Origin: Halalkalicoccus sp. CGA53
GTDB lineage: Archaea > Halobacteriota > Halobacteria > Halobacteriales > Halalkalicoccaceae
Direction of reading: 5' to 3'
Assembly (NCBI RefSeq): GCF_036429475.1
Contig: NZ_CP144125.1
Span: 1,178,001 to 1,242,000, forward strand
Length of the DNA: 64,000 nucleotides
Made by a program: the position numbers and the translations under genes
The notes under the pieces: model-generated
The model's database searches: none
What the model saw: the letters and a program-made list of their open reading frames with translations, nothing else
What the model was told of the DNA's origin: nothing
Shown here: positions 44,172-53,009 of the stretch, piece by piece
Layout of the letters: every line of letters begins with the position of its first letter
Numbering within the stretch: position 1 is the stretch's first letter

Positions 44172-45149
44172 CTACAGGGTCGCCGGTAGCGCCCGTTCGA
44201 TCACCGACCGGTGTTCGAGCTCCTCGGGGAGCTGGTCGAACCACCGCACCTCGTGGATCGTCTCGTCTCCTATACCTGGCTCGACCGCGAGCGACTCGCT
44301 TCTCGCCTCCGCGGCGAAGACGACGAACCAGCCCTCCACCTCGCGCTCGCCGTCCGTGAACGTCTGCTCGACGAGCGCGACCGGCTCTGGCTCCCCCACC
44401 GAGACGCCGGTCTCCTCGCGGACCTCGCGATCGACCGCCTCCCGGAGCGACTCGCCCGTCTCGACCTTCCCGCCGGGGATCACCCAGCCGTCGCTCCAGC
44501 CGTTTCGCACCAGGAGGGTCGCCCCGTCGGAGGACCGGACGAGCCCCCCGACCCACCGGTCGACGCCCGACTCGACCGCCTGGTCGACGTCCGCGAACTC
44601 AGCCGGATCGAGGTCGATCCGCTCCCGGTGGGACAGGACCCCCGGGTCGCCGCGAAGGCGGTCGATCTCGTCCACCCCCCGGTGCATACACGTCGCGCTC
44701 TCGGGACAGAGCGACGCGAACTGGCGCGTCTCCCCGATCCCCTTCGGGACCGACTCGCGGTCGACCCGCTCGAAGCCGAGTCGCTCGAAGAAGCCCGCAG
44801 CGTCGGTCGTCAGCAGGAAGAGCTCCTCCGCACCGCCGCGGGCTGCCTCGCCGAACAGCGCCCGGCAGATCGCCGTCCCGTTGCCCTCGCCCCTCGCCTC
44901 GGGGGCGACCGCGACCGATCGAACGAGCACGCCCGTACCGCGGCGTTCGAGGCCGCCACAGCCGACGACCTCCCCGTCGCGCTCGGCGACGAACGTCTCG
45001 ACGCCCCCGTCGAGGTCCTCGGTGGGAAGGCCCGCCTCCGAGAGCAGGCGCTCTACCGTCCTCCGATCGCCCCGGGACCGAGAGAGCGAGATCACGTTTC
45101 CGGCTACCGCCGCGACCGGCTTCGTGCTTTCGGTGGACGACTCCGACAC
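44172..45149 (-). CDS. ArsN2-like acetyltransferase fused to a Nudix hydrolase
   Basis: 325 residues with two domains. Residues about 20-155 form a GNAT fold close to ArsN2 acetyltransferases found in arsenic operons: SEAGLPTEDL, RSVAVAPEARGEGNGTAICR (acetyl-CoA loop) and ETRQFASLCPESATCM are hallmarks. Residues about 185-320 form a Nudix domain with GGKVETGESLREAVDREVRE then ETGV. The substrate strand TLLVRNGWSDGWVIPGG precedes it. Neither domain is truncated. No other arsenic gene is near. It follows the HTH gene with 9 bp spacing on the same strand. The combined function is unknown; acetylation and phosphohydrolysis of a common toxic analogue is one idea. Confidence 0.8.
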   Translation of the reverse strand: MSESSTESTKPVAAVAGNVISLSRSRGDRRTVERLLSEAGLPTEDLDGGVETFVAERDGEVVGCGGLERRGTGVLVRSVAVAPEARGEGNGTAICRALFGEAARGGAEELFLLTTDAAGFFERLGFERVDRESVPKGIGETRQFASLCPESATCMHRGVDEIDRLRGDPGVLSHRERIDLDPAEFADVDQAVESGVDRWVGGLVRSSDGATLLVRNGWSDGWVIPGGKVETGESLREAVDREVREETGVSVGEPEPVALVEQTFTDGEREVEGWFVVFAAEARSESLAVEPGIGDETIHEVRWFDQLPEELEHRSVIERALPATL

Positions 45150-45158
45150 CGAAAGTAG

Positions 45159-45581
45159 TTACTCCCGTCCGAGCTCGTTCAGCAGCCGACGACAGCTCGA
45201 TTCGGAGTACTCGACGCCGAAACACGACTCGACGTGTGCCCCCACCAGGGCCGGGGTCCACCGCCCCTCCTCGTAGCCGGCGTCCGTGGGCGGGCGTCGG
45301 AGGTCCGCCCGGAGCGTCGAGCGTTCCCCCTCTCCGAGCTTCGGCGGCCGACCCGGTCGTTTCTCGTCGACCACCGCTCGCTCGATCGTCCGTTCCTCGA
45401 TCCGGGTGAGCCAGTTGTAGATCGTCTTCCGCTCGACGCCGTACCACTCGGCGAGTTCGGTCTGCGTGACGCCGTGTTTGTACGCGATCGCCGCGAGCAG
45501 CCGCATCGCGGGCTTCTTCCCCTCGACGGCGCCGAGCGCCGTCCTGAGTTCCTCGGCGCTCACCCCCTCGAGCCGTCCCAT
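45159..45581 (-). CDS. Stand-alone transposase-type helix-turn-helix protein
   Basis: 140 residues from the ATG at 45581. It carries a HTH with AIAYKHGVTQTELAEWYGVE and TIYNWLTRIEE, then a second winged helix (DAGYEEGRWTPALVGAHVE and SESSCRRLLNELGRE). This matches the DNA-binding N-terminal half of IS630-type transposases. The DDE catalytic half is absent, and the frame ends in an orderly stop next to the GNAT-Nudix gene, so it is either a relic or a domesticated regulator. Haloarchaeal genomes hold many such solo proteins. A TATA-like GTAAATAGTTC about 20 bp upstream suggests it is expressed. Confidence 0.7.
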   Translation of the reverse strand: MGRLEGVSAEELRTALGAVEGKKPAMRLLAAIAYKHGVTQTELAEWYGVERKTIYNWLTRIEERTIERAVVDEKRPGRPPKLGEGERSTLRADLRRPPTDAGYEEGRWTPALVGAHVESCFGVEYSESSCRRLLNELGRE

Positions 45582-45679
45582 ACCTGCGGTCCGAAGTCCG
45601 GGTAAATAGTTCTTCCGAATAGGCTCCCGATCGACGACGATCGGCGACGAGCCCGGGCCCTCGACGCCGAGAGATCCCG

Positions 45680-46651
45680 TCAGCCGCCCCTCTCTGCCCG
45701 GAGCTCCTCGACGATCGCCGGGACGACTTCGTGGAGGTCGGCGAGAACGGCCCAGTCGGCCTTCCGGACGATCGCCGCCTCGGGGTCGGTGTTGATCGCG
45801 AGCACGTGGTCCGCGCCCTTGCAGCCGACCCAGTGCTGGACTGCCCCGCTGATGCCTGCCGCGACGTAGAGCTCCGGCGAGATCTTCGCGCCGGTCTGGC
45901 CGATTTGGTCGTCGTGGGGCCGCCAGCCCTCGTTGACGGCTGCCCGCGAGGCGCCGACGGTCCCGCCGAGCAGCTCCGCGAGCTCCTCGAGCTGATCGAA
46001 CCCCTCGGCGCCACCGACGCCGCGGCCACCGCCGACGACGACCCGAGCCTCCGGCAGCGGGACGCCCTCCGCGTCCGACTCCTTCCGTCGGACGACGCGC
46101 ACCTCGACGTCCCCCTCGTCGAGCTCGGGGGTGAACCGCTCGACGGTCGTCTCCTCGACCGGAGCCGGCTCGGCAGCCACCTCGTGGGGAGCGACGGACA
46201 GCAGTGCCGTCGGCGCGTCGAGGGTGGCGTGTTCGATCAGGCTGCCGCCCCAGCGCTGTCGCCTGACCTCGTAGACGTCGCCGACCTCGACGGCGGTACA
46301 GCTCGCCGCCATCGGGAGCCCGAGACGCGCTGCGAGCCGCACGAGCACCTCCATGCCCCGGTCGGTTCCCGGGGCGAGCACCGCGGCGGGCGACCGGTCG
46401 TCGATCAGTTCCCGGAGGCTCTCGGCCCACGCGTCCGGAGCGTACGAGTCGAGGAGGTCGTGGTCGACGACGTGGAGCGCGGAAACCCCGAACCCGCCGA
46501 GCTCGTCGACGAGCTCCGACGCCCCGTCTGCGAAGGCGACCGCCTCGAGCGGCTCTCCCTCCGCCTCCGCCACGCTCCGGGCGAGCGTGAGCGTCTCGAG
46601 CGAGACCTCCTCGACCGCACCCTCTCCGACTTCGACGAGCGCGAGCACCAT
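45680..46651 (-). CDS. etfA: Electron transfer flavoprotein, alpha subunit
   Basis: 323 residues. The C-terminal FAD domain has the family motifs GRGVGGAEGFDQLEELAELL, SRAAVNEGW, QIGQTGAKISPELYVAAGIS and LAINTDPEAAI. With EtfB it accepts electrons from dehydrogenases and passes them to the membrane quinone pool. Its ATG is one base after the etfB stop, with a GGAGGTGATC ribosome site (46656-46665) inside the end of etfB. It sits next to an FAD dehydrogenase of the dimethylglycine dehydrogenase family, a known kind of ETF donor. Confidence 0.95.
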   Translation of the reverse strand: MVLALVEVGEGAVEEVSLETLTLARSVAEAEGEPLEAVAFADGASELVDELGGFGVSALHVVDHDLLDSYAPDAWAESLRELIDDRSPAAVLAPGTDRGMEVLVRLAARLGLPMAASCTAVEVGDVYEVRRQRWGGSLIEHATLDAPTALLSVAPHEVAAEPAPVEETTVERFTPELDEGDVEVRVVRRKESDAEGVPLPEARVVVGGGRGVGGAEGFDQLEELAELLGGTVGASRAAVNEGWRPHDDQIGQTGAKISPELYVAAGISGAVQHWVGCKGADHVLAINTDPEAAIVRKADWAVLADLHEVVPAIVEELRAERGG

Positions 46652-46652
46652 C

Positions 46653-47408
46653 TCAGATCACCTCCAGCTCCCGGAACACCCTGACCACGTCGCTCGCGGC
46701 CGAAGCATCCTCGCCGAGCACCTCGGCGGGGCTCTCCTCCCGCTCGGGCACCTCGAGTTCGACCGTCTCGACGTCGGGCTCCTCACCCGCCTCGGGCTCG
46801 CTCCGGTCGATCTCCGTCCGTCGGGCCTGCATCCGGCTCCGCATGGAGGGGTACCGTGGCGTGTTCAGCCCCTCCTTCACGCTCAGGACGGCGGGGAGAT
46901 CGACCTCGAAGACCTCCTCTCCGCCCGGGGCATCGCGCGTCGCGACCAGCCGCTCGCCCTCGACGTCGAGGCCCTTGACGCCCGTGACCGCGGGCAGGTC
47001 CAGCACCGCCGCGACGCGGATCGGCACCTGGTGGTGCCCTGCGTCCGCCGACTCGTTCCCGAACAGCAACAGGTCGGGGGGGTCGCCTCGCTCGCGGACC
47101 GCCGCCGCGATCGCCCCTGCCGTCGCGATCGGTCCCCACTCCCCGTGGGTCTCGAGCAGCGTCGCCCGGTCGACGCCCATCGCGACCGCCGTCCTGAGCT
47201 GTTCTTCCGCCTCGGGCGCGCCGAGCGTCAGCGCCGTCGAGGTGCCGCCGTGGTCGTCGGCCAGGGCGATCGCCGCCTCGACGGCACACTCCTCGTGCGG
47301 GCTGATCGTGTAGCCGATGCCCGTGGCGTCGACCGCGCTCCTGTCGTCGGTCAGTACGATCCTCGCGCCGGTATCCGGTACGCGCTTGATACAGACTAGG
47401 GTTTCCAT
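46653..47408 (-). CDS. etfB: Electron transfer flavoprotein, beta subunit
   Basis: 251 residues beginning METLVCIKRVPDTGARIVLT, the classic EtfB start. Other family segments are SPHEECAVEAAIALAD, TALTLGAPEAEEQLRTAVAM, LLLFGNESADAGHHQVP (the AMP-binding area) and LNTPRYPSMRSRMQARRTEI. The tail is long and acidic. It is co-transcribed with etfA and starts 51 bp after the stop of the large FAD oxidoreductase gene on the same strand, so all three are probably one operon. Confidence 0.95.
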   Translation of the reverse strand: METLVCIKRVPDTGARIVLTDDRSAVDATGIGYTISPHEECAVEAAIALADDHGGTSTALTLGAPEAEEQLRTAVAMGVDRATLLETHGEWGPIATAGAIAAAVRERGDPPDLLLFGNESADAGHHQVPIRVAAVLDLPAVTGVKGLDVEGERLVATRDAPGGEEVFEVDLPAVLSVKEGLNTPRYPSMRSRMQARRTEIDRSEPEAGEEPDVETVELEVPEREESPAEVLGEDASAASDVVRVFRELEVI

Positions 47409-47459
47409 GGTTTCGTTCGTGTTCGTGTGGATCGCCGGGAGCCGAGGCCCCGGGTCGCG

Positions 47460-49988
47460 TTACTGGAAGATCCGTTCGTTTCCCGGATCGAACAACGGCT
47501 CGTTCCCGACCCGCTCGACCGTGATCGGGTACCGATCGCCCATGTACTCCACCTGGAGCGATCTCCCCTCCTCGGCCTCCTCGCGGGGGAGGTAGGCCAT
47601 CAGCAGGTGTTTCCCGAGCGAGGGGGCGCTCCCCGCGCTCGTGACGTACGAGCGCCTGCCCTCGCTGTCCACGAGCACCTCCCCCTCCGTCGAGAGGATC
47701 GGCTCGCCGCCGAGCATGAACCGGGGTTCGCCGTCGGCCGAGGTGTGATCGTCGGCCGAGAGCGTACAGAGCGTCGCGACGTTCTCCGACTCGATCGCCT
47801 CGGCGTAGGCGTCCTTGCCGACGAAGTCGGCCTCCTTCACGCCGTGGAAGGTGAGACCGGCCTCGGCCGGGTCGTACTCGAGTTCGAGTTCGTGACCGTA
47901 GAGCCGGTAGCCCTTCTCCATTCGGCCGGTCGTCCCGTAGACGCCCATGCCGACCGGCCGAACGTCGTGGTCCTGGTCCGCCTCCCAGAGCAGGTCCCAG
48001 AGCCGGCCGGCCTTCTCCATCGGCGCGTAGAGCTCCCAGCCGAGTTCGCCGACGTAGGAGATCCGGAGCGCCCAGACGTCGACCTCGCCGACGGTGAGCT
48101 CCCGTGCCGTGTACGCGGGGAATGCCTCGTTCGAGACGTCCTCCTCTGCGAGCGGGGCGAGCACGTCCCTCGCTTTCGGTCCCCACAGCCCGAGCGTCGC
48201 GAGCGCCGAGGTCCTCTCGATCAGCCGCACGTCCTCGTCCGCGCCGACGTTGCTCTCGAACCACTGTCTGTCCGCACCACCCATCCCGCCGCCGGTGATC
48301 ACCCGGTAGCGCTCCTCGCCGAGCCGGGCCATCGTCAGGTCCGACCGAAAGCCCCCGTTGTGGTCGAGGATCGGCGTGTAGATCGACTTCCCGACCGGGA
48401 CGTCGACCCGCGCGACCGCCAGCCGTTCGAGGTAGTCGACGGCGTCACTTCCCTCGACGTCGAAGATCGTGAAGCCCATGTCCCCGACCAGCCCGACGTA
48501 CTCGCGGAGGTGGCAGTGCTCGCCGAGGACGATAGGCGACCACCAGCGCGCGTCCCACTCGTTCGGCCGCCCGAGCGGCTCGATTTCCTGTTCGTAGACC
48601 TCGAGCAGGTCCTCGTTCGACTCGAACCACTGCGGGCGCTCCCAGCCGGCGCTCTCGAAGAAGCGCGCGCCGAGGTCGGCCTGCCGGTCGGCGAAGCCGC
48701 TCTGTCGGAGCGGCCGCGAGGACTGCCACTGTTCGGCCGGGTGGACGATGCCGTAGATCTTCTGGAACCCCTCGTGGGCACGCTCCTTCACGAACCGGCG
48801 GGAGGTGCCGTACTCGTCGAACCGGTTGACGTTCGAGGCGTGGAGGTCGACGTCGGGATAGCCCCGGGTCATCCACTGCGCGACGTTCTCCGCGAACGCC
48901 GGCGCCTCCTTGATCCAGATCGCCGCGACCGACCAGAGCCCCTCGACCTCCCGGAGCGGCCCGACCAGCGGCATGCCGTCGGGCGTGACCGAGAGCAGCC
49001 CGTCGATCGCGTGCCGGATGCCGACGCCGGGATCGTCGAGCACCTCCGGCATGATCTCCAGGGCGTGTTCCATCGACGGGTCGAACGCCTCCTGGGTCAG
49101 CGGCGGCTGCGTCGGGGAGAGCGGCGCCTCGTCGATCCCGAGGACCTCCTCGACGTCCCAGAGGATCGGACGGTGCTCGTAGGAGCCGATCTCCATCTCG
49201 CTGCCGCTCTGGCGCTCGTACATCTGGGTGTCCGAGTCGCGGACGATCGGGTAGTCGATCTCGCCCTCGCTCCCCTCGAACAGCGGGATCGGCCCGACGC
49301 TGATCAGCTGGTGGACCGCGGGCGTGAGCGGGATTTCGGTCCCGGCCATCGTCGCCAGCTTCGGGCTCCAGAGCCCCGCCGCGATCACGAGTTCGTCCGT
49401 CTCGATCCGCCCGCGGTCGGTGACGACGGCGCTCACCGCGCCTCGCTCGACCTCGACGTCGAGCACCTCCGTGTTCGGGACCGTCGTGAGCGCGCCCATC
49501 TCGGTCGCCTGCTCGCGCTTGATCGCACCGAAACGGAGCGGGTCACAGACCCCCGCCCCCGGCTCCCAGAGCCCGCCTCTCACGAGCTCTTCGTTGATGT
49601 ACGGGACGCGCTCTGTGACCTCCTCGGTCGGGATCACCTCCGACTCGATCCCCCAGGCCGTCCCGGACTGGGCGCGCCGGTGGAACTCGTCGATCCGTTC
49701 GGTGGTCCGGGCGACCTCGATGCCGCCGCTCTCGGTGAACGTCCCCGCCTCGACGTACTGCTCGCGCGAGTGCTTCGTGAGCAGCGCCATCTCCTTCGAG
49801 TGCTCGCCGGGGAAGATGAAGTTCGATGCGTGGCCGGTCGAGCCGCCCGGATCCGGCAACGGCCCCTTGTCGATCAGCACGATCCCCTCCCTCCCCTGTG
49901 CCGCGAGGTGGTAGGCGAGGCTGTTGCCGACGATCCCTGCCCCGACGATCACAGTCTCCGCCCGCGTCGGGAGCTCCCGACCGCTCAT
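47460..49988 (-). CDS. GcvT-fused FAD oxidoreductase, dimethylglycine/sarcosine dehydrogenase family (copy 1)
   Basis: 842 residues. The N-terminal FAD domain has VIVGAGIVGNSLAYHLAAQG and then GGSTGHASNF, where His53 aligns with the histidine that binds FAD covalently in dimethylglycine dehydrogenases. A FAO_M-type middle part leads to a C-terminal GcvT-like folate-binding domain (about 450-830) with ISYVGELGWELYAPMEKAG. Such enzymes oxidise N-methyl glycines and transfer the methyl carbon to tetrahydrofolate. Adjacent etfB/etfA supply the electron acceptor. Substrate (dimethylglycine versus sarcosine) cannot be fixed from sequence. It is divergent from folD, with a 240-bp promoter region. 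Confidence 0.88.
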   Translation of the reverse strand: MSGRELPTRAETVIVGAGIVGNSLAYHLAAQGREGIVLIDKGPLPDPGGSTGHASNFIFPGEHSKEMALLTKHSREQYVEAGTFTESGGIEVARTTERIDEFHRRAQSGTAWGIESEVIPTEEVTERVPYINEELVRGGLWEPGAGVCDPLRFGAIKREQATEMGALTTVPNTEVLDVEVERGAVSAVVTDRGRIETDELVIAAGLWSPKLATMAGTEIPLTPAVHQLISVGPIPLFEGSEGEIDYPIVRDSDTQMYERQSGSEMEIGSYEHRPILWDVEEVLGIDEAPLSPTQPPLTQEAFDPSMEHALEIMPEVLDDPGVGIRHAIDGLLSVTPDGMPLVGPLREVEGLWSVAAIWIKEAPAFAENVAQWMTRGYPDVDLHASNVNRFDEYGTSRRFVKERAHEGFQKIYGIVHPAEQWQSSRPLRQSGFADRQADLGARFFESAGWERPQWFESNEDLLEVYEQEIEPLGRPNEWDARWWSPIVLGEHCHLREYVGLVGDMGFTIFDVEGSDAVDYLERLAVARVDVPVGKSIYTPILDHNGGFRSDLTMARLGEERYRVITGGGMGGADRQWFESNVGADEDVRLIERTSALATLGLWGPKARDVLAPLAEEDVSNEAFPAYTARELTVGEVDVWALRISYVGELGWELYAPMEKAGRLWDLLWEADQDHDVRPVGMGVYGTTGRMEKGYRLYGHELELEYDPAEAGLTFHGVKEADFVGKDAYAEAIESENVATLCTLSADDHTSADGEPRFMLGGEPILSTEGEVLVDSEGRRSYVTSAGSAPSLGKHLLMAYLPREEAEEGRSLQVEYMGDRYPITVERVGNEPLFDPGNERIFQ

Positions 49989-50228
49989 CTGCCGGCACTC
50001 CCCCCGCTCTCCCGGGTGTCGATCGGTGTCATGACTCTGCGATCGTGTGAACGATCACCACCCCTCCAGAAAAAGGTAGCCCCGGTTCTCACCGGCTGGG
50101 AACGCGGAGCCCCGTCCGTACACGACCGCGTCGGGTCGCGGACGCCGAACTCCGGACCCACGGCACCCACATTGAAATACGTCCGCGACGCAGGTTCGGC
50201 CACCGAACCACGGAGACTCACGAGAGCC

Positions 50229-51122
50229 ATGACAGAGACAATCGACGGCAACGAGGTGGCGGAGACGATTCGAGGAGAGCTACAGGGAAGCATCGACACG
50301 CTCGTCTCGGAGGGGGTCACCCCGGGACTGGCCACCGTGCTGATGAGCGACGACCCGGCGAGCGAGACGTACGTGAACATGAAACAGCGCGCCTGCGAGG
50401 AACTCGGCATCGAGGGCTCGCACTACGAGATCGACGCCGACGCCCCGGCGGAGGAGCTGTACGGGAAGATCGACGAGCTGAACGAGGACCCGTCAGTCCA
50501 CGGCATCCTCGTCCAGATGCCGGTCCCCGACCAGGTCAGTACCGGGGAGGTGCTCTCGCGGGTCGACCCCCGGAAGGACGTCGACGCCTTTCACCCGGAG
50601 AACGTCGGTCGGCTGGTCGCCGGGAACGCTCGGTTCAAGCCGTGTACGCCCCACGGGGTCCAGAAGTTGCTGGAGGCGATCGACTTCGACACCGAGGGGA
50701 AAGACGCGGTGGTCGTCGGCCGATCCGACATCGTCGGCAAGCCGATGGCGAACCTGCTGATCCAGAAGAGCCCCGGTGGAAACGCGACGGTGACGGTCTG
50801 TCACTCCCGCACCGCCGACCTCGCGGCGAAGACCCGTGAGGCCGACCTCGTGATCGCCGCCGTCGGCGTTCCCGGCATGATCGACGGGTCGATGCTCTCC
50901 CCGGGGACCGTCGTGATCGACGTCGGGGTCAACCGCGTGGAGGCGGACACCGAGAAGGGCTACGAGCTCGTCGGCGACGTCGAGTTCGAGAGCGCGAGCG
51001 AGAAGGCGAGCGCGATCACGCCCGTCCCCGGCGGCGTCGGGCCGATGACGATCACGATGCTGCTCTACAACACGGTGAAGGCCGCGGGCCTGCAGGAGGG
51101 GATCGAGGTCGACCTGCCCTGA
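50229..51122 (+). CDS. folD: Bifunctional methylene-THF dehydrogenase/methenyl-THF cyclohydrolase
   Basis: 297 residues from the ATG at 50229; the long open frame upstream is antisense to other genes. The active site has Tyr48 and Lys52 in ETYVNMKQRACEELG, and HGILVQMPVPDQV and TPVPGGVGPMT are FolD signatures. GRSDIVGKPMANLL is the NADP-binding motif. It converts methylene-THF to formyl-THF, the step between the demethylating oxidoreductases and formate-THF ligase. It is convergent with the BCCT gene, 13 bp apart. Confidence 0.96.
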   Translation: MTETIDGNEVAETIRGELQGSIDTLVSEGVTPGLATVLMSDDPASETYVNMKQRACEELGIEGSHYEIDADAPAEELYGKIDELNEDPSVHGILVQMPVPDQVSTGEVLSRVDPRKDVDAFHPENVGRLVAGNARFKPCTPHGVQKLLEAIDFDTEGKDAVVVGRSDIVGKPMANLLIQKSPGGNATVTVCHSRTADLAAKTREADLVIAAVGVPGMIDGSMLSPGTVVIDVGVNRVEADTEKGYELVGDVEFESASEKASAITPVPGGVGPMTITMLLYNTVKAAGLQEGIEVDLP

Positions 51123-51135
51123 CCCCCTCCCCGAC

Positions 51136-52968
51136 TCACTCCTCCGTCCGCTCGCGGACGGCCGAACGGAGTTTTCCGACCAGCGACTGGTGACCTCCCT
51201 CGTGTCGCCGGAACGAGCCGATCACCCCGATCAGTGCGAGCAGCGCCACCAGCGCGAACGGGCCGCCCGTCAGCACCGCGGCCGCCTGGAGCGCCTCGGC
51301 GCTTCCGGTCAGCACCACCGAGAGCGCGACCGCACCCTGGAACGCCCCCCAGAAGACGATGGCGCCGGTCGTCGGCGCGCGTTCGCGCCGCGTCGCGAGC
51401 ACCGAGACGACGAGCGTCGAGGTGTCCGCCGAACTCACCATGAAGACCAGGACGAGCGCGAGGAAGAGGAAGGTGAGGAGGTCCCCGAGCGCGAGCGCCT
51501 CGAACACCGGGAAGCCGGCGACTGCCTCCGAGCCGTCCGCCGCCTCGATCGCGCCCAGTACGTCCGCACGTCCGGTGTGCTGGACCTCGAGGGCGGTCGC
51601 GCCCATCAGGAGGACCCAGGCCATCGTCGCGGCGGCGGTGGCCACGAAGCCGGTGAACACGACCGTCCGGATCCGTCGCCCGCGCGAGAGCGCGGCGAGG
51701 AAGAGCCCCGCGAACGGCGCCCACGAGAACCACCACGCCCAGTTCCAGACGGTCCACTCGGCGGTCCAGGCCCCGCCCAGTGCGAGGCTCATCGGGACGA
51801 AGCCGACGGCGTAGCCCCCGAGGGCGTCCACGCTCCGCTCGGTGACGAACGAACGGGGGCCGACCGCGACGAGCAGCGCCACGAACAGCCCGAAGAGGAC
51901 GATATTGAGGTCGGCGATCCGCCGGATACCGCGGTGGACGCCGCTCTGTGCCGAGACGACGACGATGGCGATCAGCCCGGCGACGAAAAGCAGCGAGCCG
52001 AGCGTGTCGACGCCCACCGCCCACTGGTGGTCGATCCCGGAGAGGAACTGCCCGGAGACGAGCGCGACGGAGGTGGCGATTCCGCCGATCGTCGCGAGCA
52101 CCGCGAGCAGGTCGACGAGCCGGCACCAGCCGGAGTCGAGGTTCTCGACGCCGAGAAACGGCGTCAGGATCGAGGAGACACGAAGCGGCGCGCCCCGTTC
52201 GTAGACGTAGTAGGCGATCGGAACCCCGACGACGACGTAGGCGCTCCAGGCGGAGAAGCCCCAGTGAAAGAGCGCGTAGACGAGCGCCGCGGCGATCGCC
52301 CCCTCCGATCGCGGCTCGACGCCGGCCAGCGGCGGAGGCTGGTCGTAGTGAAAGAGCGCCTCGGCGGGCCCCCAGACGACGATGCCCGCGGCGATGCCGG
52401 CGGTGAAGACCATCGTGAAGTAGACCGGGTAGGTGTACGTCGGCTCGGTGTCCGGCCCGCCGAGTCTGATCCCACCCCACGGCCCGACCAGCAGCCAGAG
52501 ACAGAAACAGACCGAGACGAGCGCCGTGGCGACGAACAGGGGACCCAGGTCGAAGAGGACGACCCAGCGGAGGGTCTCGACGGCGCCGAGAGCGGTCTCG
52601 GGGACGAGGAGCTGTGAGAGGAAGAAGAGCCCGAACACCGCGATCGGAACGCCGAACACCACGGGATCCTGGCGGGAGAGGAACGTTCGAGCCGGCTCGC
52701 CGAGGCCGATCCGACGCACCAGGAGCAACGCGCCCGGGTCGAACCGATCGGGCGCTTCGTCCACGGCGGTCGGCAAGACGGCGAGATACGTCAGGCCGGA
52801 GCCGAAAAAGAGCAGCGAGACGACGAGCCAGCCCACCCCCGTGACGACCGATCCCACGAGTTCGGGGAAGAAGAAGCCCGCGACGACGACCGACCCGGAG
52901 AGCACGAAGACGGGGATCAGTAACCTCTGGAGCAGTCGTTCGGCGCGGCTCGTGCCGTAGAGCCCCAT
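51136..52968 (-). CDS. BCCT-family transporter, divergent haloarchaeal type
   Basis: 610 residues, about 70-100 longer than most BCCT proteins because of an N-terminal membrane extension of about 90 residues. The 12-helix BCCT core is clear: FTAGIAAGIVVWGPAEALFH in the substrate and sodium region, ALFHWGFSAWSAYV, and the Trp-rich TM8 signature EWTVWNWAWWFSWAPFAG. These Na+-coupled carriers import betaine, choline, carnitine or other quaternary or methylated amines. It sits next to folD and the demethylases, which would consume such substrates. It follows the K+ channel gene on the same strand. Confidence 0.87.
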   Translation of the reverse strand: MGLYGTSRAERLLQRLLIPVFVLSGSVVVAGFFFPELVGSVVTGVGWLVVSLLFFGSGLTYLAVLPTAVDEAPDRFDPGALLLVRRIGLGEPARTFLSRQDPVVFGVPIAVFGLFFLSQLLVPETALGAVETLRWVVLFDLGPLFVATALVSVCFCLWLLVGPWGGIRLGGPDTEPTYTYPVYFTMVFTAGIAAGIVVWGPAEALFHYDQPPPLAGVEPRSEGAIAAALVYALFHWGFSAWSAYVVVGVPIAYYVYERGAPLRVSSILTPFLGVENLDSGWCRLVDLLAVLATIGGIATSVALVSGQFLSGIDHQWAVGVDTLGSLLFVAGLIAIVVVSAQSGVHRGIRRIADLNIVLFGLFVALLVAVGPRSFVTERSVDALGGYAVGFVPMSLALGGAWTAEWTVWNWAWWFSWAPFAGLFLAALSRGRRIRTVVFTGFVATAAATMAWVLLMGATALEVQHTGRADVLGAIEAADGSEAVAGFPVFEALALGDLLTFLFLALVLVFMVSSADTSTLVVSVLATRRERAPTTGAIVFWGAFQGAVALSVVLTGSAEALQAAAVLTGGPFALVALLALIGVIGSFRRHEGGHQSLVGKLRSAVRERTEE

Positions 52969-53009
52969 GGTAACTCCTCACAGCGGGGACACATAGCAGT
53001 ACCGACGGC

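Noticed and set aside
47427-50228. More than 900 codons open upstream of folD on the plus strand.
   Set aside because: Antisense to the GcvT-fused dehydrogenase, with composition (Arg, Asp, Leu, Val) expected for the complement of a high-GC gene; folD homology starts at 50229.
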